From Microcaldota archaeon (GTDB lineage: Archaea; B1Sed10-29; WALL01; WAMD01): a stretch of 21,297 bases of DNA. Of this stretch, positions 16,060 to 21,297 are shown in pieces (position 1 is the stretch's first letter; the number at the start of each line of letters is the position of its first letter). Under the pieces are notes generated by a model. It was not told where the DNA came from. It saw only the letters and a program-made list of their open reading frames with translations, and did not search any database. Location: contig JALWQZ010000034.1 of NCBI GenBank assembly GCA_027077895.1, positions 1 to 21,297 of the forward strand, in the 5' to 3' direction. The position numbers and the translations under genes are program-made.

Positions 16060-17237
16060 TTTCCATTCCTCCTTTTCAAGTCGTCAAGTATATTCATGAA
16101 GTTTATGAACGCATCATATGGCGAATCGTATGGGCTAAAGTACTGGTGAACGAACCCATCCATGCCCGCCTTGTCTGATAGGTAGTACAAATGATCGCTT
16201 GTCTGGAGCAGCCTCCATATCCTTTTTAGCCTGTTACTGTCAACTCTTAACGATTGCAGTCTTTTAAATGCATACTGCTGGAGAGAATTCCCTAGCCAGG
16301 TGGAAACGTCCCTTGATTCGTCAGCCCAACTAACCGCAAATGGAACGTCTAATTCATCCTTTGGCTCGTGTCTCTTGATTATCTCTGATGGAGTCAACAT
16401 CTTGATCCCTTTCTTTTCAAACTCATCTGGCAGGTGTTTCATGAACTCTAGGATTCCAGTGTCTGGTTTGTGATGCTCGCCTAGGGTCTCGTAGTCTATA
16501 TAGATAAGCACGTAGTCTCCAGGTGTGTTGGCAATCCAATCCGCGTACTTCTCCGCTGTGAGTGGCCACTCGGACCATGCCCTGTTTGAAAACCTGAACC
16601 CAATGTCGTCGCTTAATCTGTAGTGCCTAGTCAACAGGAGTAGGTTTCCGCCAATGCGCTTGTAAATGTAGGTCGGCGCTCTCCATCCCAGGACCTTTTC
16701 GGCACCTTCAATTATCTGAGCCTTGAAACCTAGTCTCTCAACCTCGGTGCCTATTCTGTTGTCGTATATCAATTCTGTGTTTCTGAAAACACTGGGTCTG
16801 TAGTCAAAGAATTCCTTTAGCATGTTCTTGTGCATTTCAACCTGTTCATCGAATTCGCTCAGGTCATCGTACAGGCCTGCCAGTGAGTGGTAGTATGTTT
16901 CGCCTAGAAATTCAACGTTCTTTGTATCCGCGACAGACTGCAAGATGTCCAATGCCTCTGGTCCGAATCTCATTGCGGATTCTACCCACGTCCCTGTAAC
17001 AGAGTAGCAGAACTTTCTCCCAGTATTTGCATGGTCTAGGATTATCTGGGTTGCAGGCACGTAGCAGTCCTTGGTTGCCCTCTGGAAAACAGTCTTGTTT
17101 GAATACATTGGCCTAAGCGAGTTCTCTGGGTCGTTATCAAAATAAGCCCGCTCTGGAGGGAGTTTCGTATCCGAGAATATCGAGAATCTCCTCAACCTAA
17201 ATGGCTGGTGAACGTGGAAACACATTGCTACTTCCAT
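16056..17237 (-). CDS. GH57 family alpha-glucan hydrolase or transferase
   Basis: A 393-residue GH57 enzyme with the family regions in order: HVHQP (8-12), GETYYHS (112-118), FRNTELIYDN (151-160) with the likely nucleophile E155, and YIDYETLGEHH (246-256) with the likely acid/base D248. GH57 includes alpha-amylase, 4-alpha-glucanotransferase, amylopullulanase and branching enzyme; at 393 residues it is nearest the short alpha-amylase group, and the exact activity cannot be read. No separate branching enzyme lies in the window, so a branching role is open. No signal peptide, so it acts inside the cell. The ATG overlaps the preceding glycosyltransferase stop by 10 bases, with AAGGTG 5 bases upstream. 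Confidence 0.92.
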   Translation of the reverse strand: MEVAMCFHVHQPFRLRRFSIFSDTKLPPERAYFDNDPENSLRPMYSNKTVFQRATKDCYVPATQIILDHANTGRKFCYSVTGTWVESAMRFGPEALDILQSVADTKNVEFLGETYYHSLAGLYDDLSEFDEQVEMHKNMLKEFFDYRPSVFRNTELIYDNRIGTEVERLGFKAQIIEGAEKVLGWRAPTYIYKRIGGNLLLLTRHYRLSDDIGFRFSNRAWSEWPLTAEKYADWIANTPGDYVLIYIDYETLGEHHKPDTGILEFMKHLPDEFEKKGIKMLTPSEIIKRHEPKDELDVPFAVSWADESRDVSTWLGNSLQQYAFKRLQSLRVDSNRLKRIWRLLQTSDHLYYLSDKAGMDGFVHQYFSPYDSPYDAFINFMNILDDLKRRNGN

Positions 17238-18343
17238 CTCAACACCTTCTTGTACTTTTTCAGTGTCCTCCTAGCGACCCTAGCCCAACTCAGCCCTGTC
17301 AGTCTCCTTATGTTGTTCTCCTTTACATGGTTGCCCAGCACAGGGTACTTCATGACCGCAAGTATGTACTCGGCCAGTTTGTTGACGTCCCAGAAATCAA
17401 CTTCAAGCGCGTCCACTTGTTCTCCGGCGCCGACCGTCTTTGAGATTATAGGGACAACACCCTTTGAAGCAGCCTCTAGGACAGTTATACCGAATGGCTC
17501 GCTGACACTGGGTAGAACAAAAACATCAGAAATTTTATATAAGAACTCCTTCTCCTGGTCAGTGACCCTACCTGTGAATATCACGTGATCCTTAACCCCT
17601 AGGTCCACAGATAATTTCGCCAGTCTAGGCAGCAGTTCGCCGCTACCTGCAATTATGAAAACAACGTTTTTCTCCTTCTCTAGAACTAGGGGTATTGCCC
17701 GTATTAAAGATTCTGGGTTCTTCTGGATCGCGAGTCTCCCTAGGTACAAAACAACCTTTCTACCAAACAGTCCCTTCTTTGAACTGCCGTCTATTGCAGT
17801 CGGGTTTATTCCATTGTATATGACATCTATCTTGCTAGGATCTGCGTGGTAGTACTTTATGAGTTCTTCCTTCATCAAGTTCGAAACAGCAATTATGCCA
17901 TCTGCCTCATTGACCGCCCTTTGCTCTATTTCCTTTATAACCTCCCACGGATGCCCTGCTGTCCTATCATACTCTGTCGCATGGAACGTGACAACCAGTG
18001 GCCTTCCTGTTAACCTCTTTAACCTTATGCCTGCTTCCACGCCTATCCAGTCATGCACGTGAATGATGTCAAATTTTACTCTTTTTCCTAGTACCTCTTT
18101 GACTATGTTCTCATTGTACGCCCTTATAGAATCTATGAACGAATGAGAGAATGAGAGTTTATATGGATTAAGGTATCTAGCGGGTACGGGTATAACCCTA
18201 ATTCCTTCAACCCTCGCCTTGAATGGGAGGACCAAACTAATACTAACTAGACCCTTTAGTTCATTTACCAATTCATATGTATGTGTTCCTAGGCCACCCA
18301 CACTCTTGGGGGGAAACTCCCACCCAATCATCAGCACCCTCAT
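17228..18343 (-). CDS. GT4 family glycosyltransferase
   Basis: A 371-residue GT-B enzyme: MIGWEFPPKSVGGLGTHTYE at the N-terminus, IHVHDWIGVEAG (94-105), YLGRLAIQKNPESL in the donor domain, and the EX7E pair E282/E290 in SEPFGITVLEAAS. It resembles the other glycosyltransferase two genes on (shared WE.PP..VGGLGT and HDW) but is distinct, lacking about 50 residues. It may be a second glucan synthase or make a primer or other glucoside. The frame is open from a TTG at 18364, but the ATG at 18343 has GTGA 4 bases upstream, overlapping the winged-helix stop, so I choose that. Confidence 0.88.
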   Translation of the reverse strand: MRVLMIGWEFPPKSVGGLGTHTYELVNELKGLVSISLVLPFKARVEGIRVIPVPARYLNPYKLSFSHSFIDSIRAYNENIVKEVLGKRVKFDIIHVHDWIGVEAGIRLKRLTGRPLVVTFHATEYDRTAGHPWEVIKEIEQRAVNEADGIIAVSNLMKEELIKYYHADPSKIDVIYNGINPTAIDGSSKKGLFGRKVVLYLGRLAIQKNPESLIRAIPLVLEKEKNVVFIIAGSGELLPRLAKLSVDLGVKDHVIFTGRVTDQEKEFLYKISDVFVLPSVSEPFGITVLEAASKGVVPIISKTVGAGEQVDALEVDFWDVNKLAEYILAVMKYPVLGNHVKENNIRRLTGLSWARVARRTLKKYKKVLRWK

Positions 18344-18347
18344 GACA

Positions 18348-18569
18348 TCACTCTGTGAGTTCAAAGATCACATCCTTACCCTTACCTCTCTTCTTTACAC
18401 CAACAATCTCAACCTTTCCCTCCCTGGCTAGCCAACCTAGAGCCGCCCATGTTTCCTCTACCGACAGACCAGTTTGCTTGGATATCTCCTTAACAGGTGA
18501 AGGCCCGTTTTCATGAAGAAAGAACCAAACAATACCTGCCTTTTCACCAATAAACGATAGAACTTCCAT
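18348..18569 (-). CDS. Winged-helix protein (DUF2582-like), first gene of the glucan operon
   Basis: A 73-residue winged helix-turn-helix protein: IGEKAGIVWFFLHENG, a recognition-type helix pair VKEISKQTGLSVEETWAALG, and WLAREGKVEIV, closely following the PF10771 (DUF2582) pattern, then a basic wing and tail (KKRGKGKD). The family is uncharacterised but likely binds DNA. The ATG at 18569 has GGAGG with a 7-base spacer. Its stop lies 4 bases before the GT4 start, inside that gene's ribosome site, so it is co-expressed with the glucan genes and is a candidate autoregulator of the operon. Confidence 0.85.
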   Translation of the reverse strand: MEVLSFIGEKAGIVWFFLHENGPSPVKEISKQTGLSVEETWAALGWLAREGKVEIVGVKKRGKGKDVIFELTE

Positions 18570-18589
18570 TTTGCCCCCTCCAGCGCTGC

Positions 18590-18608
18590 TTTATATATTC
18601 TTAAATAT
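18590..18608 (-). promoter_or_regulatory. Promoter of the alpha-glucan operon (two overlapping TATA candidates)
   Basis: TATATAAA (18590-18597) is 25 bases from the ATG at 18569, which would give a leaderless mRNA. ATATTTAA (18601-18608) is 35-36 bases away, which would begin the mRNA within GGAGG as at other genes here. The second fits better with the presence of a ribosome site; both could be used. Confidence 0.55.
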
Positions 18609-18745
18609 GGTGTTTAAACGGGTTTCGTTAGAACTAGACAGTTACAAAGTTTATTAAAAAATATGTGCAAATGTATTGAATTATTTTTGCAAAAATTGTC
18701 CATTTGTTTAAATTCATCCCCTTGGGCAACCAATTAAAAGATTAC

Positions 18746-18755
18746 ATTTAAAAAT
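18746..18755 (+). promoter_or_regulatory. TATA box for the polyprenol-kinase-like gene
   Basis: ATTTAAAAAT is centred about 38 bases before the ATG at 18788. The remainder of the 18,609-18,745 gap is AT-rich and holds only a weak, long-looped CAAATG/CATTTG inverted repeat and no ORF or RNA I can support. Confidence 0.5.
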
Positions 18756-18787
18756 TGATTAGGCACTTAACTAGTAGAGGGGTTCAG

Positions 18788-19411
18788 ATGCATCCAGAGA
18801 CATTCAGGAAGTTTTTTGTCCACGGATTGAACGGGCTTATACTGGCTTTCCTAGTTTACATACTGCCAGTTAAATGGTCACTGGCGTTTTTTGTTGTGCT
18901 TCTTGGTGTGACCCTGTATCTAGCAAGGCAGATAACTAGGGGTAAGAAGTACCCAATACTGAGTTGGCTTGTTGACAAGGCTGAGAGAAAGGGCAGGCCA
19001 GTGGCAAAGGGGGCTCTGTGGTACTTCTATGGCGTGGTCTTCATACTGACGGTTTTTGGCTTGATAGGTGTGCCTAGGATCATACTCGCTAGCGCGCTCT
19101 TGGTCGTGGCTCTAGGTGACTCGGTTTCCACAGGCCTAGGTAGAATAGTTGGAAAGAGGAGACTGCCAAAAACAAAGACAAAGACATTTGAAGGGACAAG
19201 TTTGGGTATACTGTTTGCGTTCGTTGGGATATTCCTTGTAATGCTGGTAAAGTATGATGTTGTGGTTTCGTTTTGGTTGGCGTTTGCCGGTAGTGTTACA
19301 GGAATGGTAACAGAGGCTTATTTCCGGGGGCCAGATGATAATTTCACAATCCCAGTTATGGCAGCATCCGCAATGGTTATAACTCTGTCAATAATTAGAT
19401 TGTTCGTTTGA
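18788..19411 (+). CDS. Dolichol/polyprenol kinase family membrane protein
   Basis: A 207-residue membrane protein with about six hydrophobic helices and family motifs: RKFFVHGLNG (7-16), ALGDSVSTGLGRIVGKRR (108-125) and KTFEGTSLG (132-140). This pattern belongs to the CTP-dependent dolichol kinase/SEC59, phytol kinase and diacylglycerol kinase (DGK1) superfamily. In archaea the substrate is likely a polyprenol or isoprenoid alcohol used for glycosylation or lipid synthesis; which one is not visible. The start is ATG at 18788 with GAGG 7-8 bases upstream; the open frame extends 11 codons further back without a normal start. tRNA-Thr follows 12 bases after the stop. Confidence 0.82.
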   Translation: MHPETFRKFFVHGLNGLILAFLVYILPVKWSLAFFVVLLGVTLYLARQITRGKKYPILSWLVDKAERKGRPVAKGALWYFYGVVFILTVFGLIGVPRIILASALLVVALGDSVSTGLGRIVGKRRLPKTKTKTFEGTSLGILFAFVGIFLVMLVKYDVVVSFWLAFAGSVTGMVTEAYFRGPDDNFTIPVMAASAMVITLSIIRLFV

Positions 19412-19423
19412 ATTCGCGTGAAT

Positions 19424-19496
19424 GCCTCGGTAGCTTAGTTGGTAGAGCGGCCGCCTCGTAAGCGGCAGGTCGGGGGTTCAAATCCCCCCCGGGGCT
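19424..19496 (+). tRNA. tRNA-Thr (anticodon CGT)
   Basis: A full cloverleaf in 73 bases: acceptor GCCTCGG pairs with CCGGGGC (one G-U), D stem GCTT/GAGC with loop AGTTGGTA, anticodon stem GCCGC/GCGGC with loop CTCGTAA (anticodon CGT, codon ACG), 5-base variable loop AGGTC, T stem GGGGG/CCCCC with loop TTCAAAT. Discriminator base is T, no intron, CCA not encoded. TTTT follows at once and may end the transcript. AATAATTA near 19390 may be its TATA box, inside the end of the preceding gene. Confidence 0.97.
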
Positions 19497-19525
19497 TTTA
19501 AGAAAATGTTCAAAGCCCACGGAAG

Positions 19526-20425
19526 TTATTTAAATTCTACAGTAACTTTTTTCTTTTTAGGTTCTTTCATACGTCCCTTTAGCACTACAGTCATCACTCC
19601 TAACTCATTGATATCCTGAATATCTTGGTGTAAATTAGGATATCTCCCAACATCCAGAATTATGGACATTACGTACGGCACACCTGCACGCTTTAATTTT
19701 ACTACTTCCCCAATAAGGTTTGTTAATGATTGTTGCCCTCTTGCAAGTTTTAGTTCTACCGCAACACTCCTCCATAACACAATATCAACTTTTCGGCTCC
19801 CCATCATCACTTCTTGAGCCACATTCTCCCTGCCCAGTTTCGCTATTAGATATTGCAAGATTTGTGACTTAAATTCCAATTCATCCCGTACAGGCTGTGG
19901 TTCAAACTCATGAATTAGAATCTCTCTCAATTGCCACATAGCGGTTAGGTAGGGATCTTGGGTCACTTGTTGTATTTCCTGGGTTGCCCCTTTATTTTCA
20001 GATACTCTTTGTGGAATTATGCCTTTTTCGTGAGTAATTGATCTTTGAGATTCTTTTACTCCAATCAAACTTTCATAGAGTCTCTGTCTTTCTGAGTCTA
20101 TATCCGAATAGTTTATCTTAAATCTATGCGCAGCTTCTAATACATCGTTGTAGTATAGTTTATCAGCAAGATGTTCAGCAATATCCACCTTTGAACGTAA
20201 GCGAACAGCTCTATCCGAAAGGGGGTCAGGGTAGATGTATAGTGATATGTGATAAATTGCTGCTAACTGTTCTAATTGGTCTTTTGTAAAACGCATAAGA
20301 AGTTGGATTTTTAGTTTTCTCACTTCATTGCGATAACGTATCTTTTTAGCTTGTTGTTCAGCGAGATTCTTTGTTGTTTCAGTTACTTTCTTAAAGCCGT
20401 TCCCAATCTTGTCTAAAAATCCCAT
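19526..20425 (-). CDS. PD-(D/E)XK nuclease-like protein, probably horizontally acquired
   Basis: A 299-residue protein. The N-terminal 40 residues are amphipathic and basic; about 45-105 is a helical domain (FTKDQLEQLAAIYHIS; SKVDIAEHLADKL) that could be a SAP-like DNA-binding fold. The C-terminal part has the PD-(D/E)XK arrangement: E182 or E184 in a helix, D214 in KVDIVL, then E224 and K226 in AVELK, and a later helix with QQ (GQQSLTNLIGEVVKLK). Nuclease chemistry is therefore likely; the target is unknown. No Shine-Dalgarno sequence precedes the ATG at 20425. It contains no CTAG and uses many CGN arginine codons (CGT, CGC), unlike its neighbours, and it abuts tRNA-Thr. Confidence 0.8.
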   Translation of the reverse strand: MGFLDKIGNGFKKVTETTKNLAEQQAKKIRYRNEVRKLKIQLLMRFTKDQLEQLAAIYHISLYIYPDPLSDRAVRLRSKVDIAEHLADKLYYNDVLEAAHRFKINYSDIDSERQRLYESLIGVKESQRSITHEKGIIPQRVSENKGATQEIQQVTQDPYLTAMWQLREILIHEFEPQPVRDELEFKSQILQYLIAKLGRENVAQEVMMGSRKVDIVLWRSVAVELKLARGQQSLTNLIGEVVKLKRAGVPYVMSIILDVGRYPNLHQDIQDINELGVMTVVLKGRMKEPKKKKVTVEFK

Positions 20426-20492
20426 ATAAAAGTTTTCTCATAATCTGTTTTTATTTATTTTTCTATTTTTCTCATTTTTCTTTAAACCCCCA

Positions 20493-20506
20493 CTTACTTG
20501 GTAGAG
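20493..20506 (+). repeat. Imperfect copy of the tRNA-Thr D-arm sequence
   Basis: CTTACTTGGTAGAG here matches CTTAGTTGGTAGAG in tRNA-Thr (19434-19447) at 13 of 14 positions in the same orientation. The two copies bracket the foreign-looking nuclease gene. The bases following this copy do not continue like the tRNA, so a classic attachment-site duplication is not shown and chance is possible. Confidence 0.3.
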
Positions 20507-20974
20507 TTATCTTGTCAATACCTTCAACAAATCATGCCTAGTTACAATCCCAACTAGTTTTCCATCGTTGTTAACTACTGGTAGTCTGTGGACATTTTTT
20601 TCTAGCATTAAATCTGCGGCCTCTTCAATGTCAGCGTTCTCGTTTATTGTAACTGCTGGTTTAGTCATTATATCCTTGACAATCCCGTCTTTCCAGACCC
20701 CCAGTGCTCTCTCAACGTCCCATTCTTCCATCTTGATTCTAATGACTCTTTCAATGAAATCAAATGGTGGCGGCGATAAGTCTTCAGATGGTAGGTCAGG
20801 AATATCCAAAGCACGGATGATATCACCATCAGTCAGGATACCAACAACCTTTTCGTTCTCGACAACAGGGACTCCAGTCAATTTGTGTTTTTTCATCAAT
20901 TCAATAACGTCTGTTATCCTATCCGCTGAGGAAACAAAAACAACCTTTTTGGTCATTACATCCTTAACCTTCAT
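20507..20974 (-). CDS. Two-CBS-domain protein
   Basis: A 155-residue protein consisting almost only of a CBS pair: MKVKDVMTKKVVFVSSADRI ... VVGILTDGDIIRAL (about 1-56) and VKDIMTKPAVTINENADIEE ... LVGIVTRHDLLKVL (about 98-153), joined by a helical linker rich in acidic and proline residues. Stand-alone CBS pairs usually sense adenine nucleotides or S-adenosylmethionine; no partner domain is fused. The ATG at 20974 has GGGAGGT with a 6-base spacer. It is divergent from the last gene of the window and shares its promoter region. Confidence 0.9.
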   Translation of the reverse strand: MKVKDVMTKKVVFVSSADRITDVIELMKKHKLTGVPVVENEKVVGILTDGDIIRALDIPDLPSEDLSPPPFDFIERVIRIKMEEWDVERALGVWKDGIVKDIMTKPAVTINENADIEEAADLMLEKNVHRLPVVNNDGKLVGIVTRHDLLKVLTR

Positions 20975-21008
20975 ACAAATACCTCCCTCTAAGATTAAAC
21001 CAAAACAA

Positions 21009-21016
21009 TTTTAAAA
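21009..21016. promoter_or_regulatory. Shared palindromic TATA element, CBS protein / terminal gene
   Basis: TTTTAAAA is a perfect palindrome centred at 21012.5, 38-39 bases from the minus-strand ATG (20974) and 36-37 from the plus-strand ATG (21049). Both mRNAs would have leaders of about 10-12 bases starting at or just before the ribosome site. Confidence 0.6.
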
Positions 21017-21048
21017 CACTATCTAAAAAATTAAGGAAGGTGGTTTAG

Positions 21049-21297
21049 ATGGTTGTTAGAGTGTATAGATTTGAAAAGTCTGATTATGCAAAATTGCAGA
21101 AGGTGACTGGCCAGGATCACTTTGCTAGGAATGGTTATATAATAAGGGAAGGGAAAGTTTTGGGAGTAACCGATGATGATGTTTACTACCTATACATAGA
21201 TGCACCAGATGAATTCTTCAAGAATCATGAATCAGAGATAACTGAAGCAGGTGGTAAACTCACTGAATCTCCAGAGTACGACGCAGTGAAGGATGCA
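21049..21297 (+). CDS. Uncharacterised protein, partial (3' end outside window)
   Basis: An open frame of 83 codons reaching the window edge. The ATG at 21049 is preceded by GGTGG (21039-21043) and a 5-base spacer. The visible part is hydrophilic and looks like a small alpha/beta domain: VYRFEKSDYAKLQKVTG, then DDDVYYLYIDAPDEFF and an acidic helix. I do not recognise the family. It is divergently transcribed from a CBS-pair gene through a common TATA element. Confidence 0.75.
   Translation, partial: MVVRVYRFEKSDYAKLQKVTGQDHFARNGYIIREGKVLGVTDDDVYYLYIDAPDEFFKNHESEITEAGGKLTESPEYDAVKDA

Noticed and set aside
18660..18710. Inverted repeat CAAATG...CATTTG in the AT-rich gap before the polyprenol-kinase-like gene.
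   Set aside because: Six-base arms and a loop over 30 bases in AT-rich DNA are expected by chance; no RNA gene features were found.
18755..18787. Upstream extension of the polyprenol-kinase-like frame by 11 codons.
   Set aside because: It begins at ATT, has no ribosome site, and a good GAGG site precedes the ATG at 18788.
20446..20486. T-rich tract that could look like a terminator.
   Set aside because: It is T-rich on the plus strand, where no gene reads into it; for the minus-strand CBS gene it is an A-rich tract, so it cannot be its U-tract terminator.
1..21297. CRISPR arrays, insertion sequences, rRNA or replication origin repeats.
   Set aside because: No regularly spaced repeats, transposase motifs, rRNA sequence or clustered origin-type repeats were seen on either strand.

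Overview
The window reads as a compact archaeal chromosome segment, probably from an uncultured lineage; I cannot place it more precisely. Archaeal markers are a TFB (TFIIB) gene behind a Gar1-like H/ACA protein gene, a short archaeal-type thymidylate kinase, archaeal/eukaryotic-type ProRS and IleRS, TATA boxes at archaeal spacing, leaderless-type starts, a tRNA without encoded CCA, and Arg codons that are almost all AGA/AGG. Gene density is very high: stops and starts overlap repeatedly and convergent genes end within 0-1 bases of each other.

Layout. 1-1,092 (minus): a DUF2207-like membrane protein (cut by the window edge) behind lemA. 1,224-2,937 (plus): gar1-like and tfb, the latter with a remarkable lysine-rich then acidic N-terminal extension of about 190 residues. 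2,939-4,408: a short DUF1697-like protein divergent from tmk and an adenosine-specific-kinase family gene. 4,405-7,965 (minus): a CBS-domain protein and two CPA2-type cation/proton antiporters. 8,026-8,814 (plus): two small uncharacterised proteins. 8,848-13,155 (minus): proS then ileS. 13,220-18,569 (minus): a tightly overlapping five-gene set (DUF2582 winged helix, GT4 glycosyltransferase, GH57 glycosidase, glycogen-synthase-like GT4/5, debranching enzyme), most simply a glycogen-type alpha-glucan operon. 18,788-19,496 (plus): a dolichol/polyprenol-kinase-like membrane protein and tRNA-Thr(CGT). 19,526-20,425 (minus): a PD-(D/E)XK nuclease-like gene whose base and codon habits differ sharply from everything around it. 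20,507-21,297: a two-CBS protein divergent from a partial unknown gene.

The strongest leads are the histone H1-like tail on TFB, the foreign-looking nuclease gene next to tRNA-Thr, the unusual abundance of the tetranucleotide CTAG in native DNA (absent from the foreign gene), and a regular promoter geometry in which divergent genes share one near-palindromic TATA element and start either leaderless or with the Shine-Dalgarno sequence at the predicted 5' end of the mRNA. No CRISPR array, insertion sequence or rRNA was seen. No stretch over 300 bases lacks a gene.
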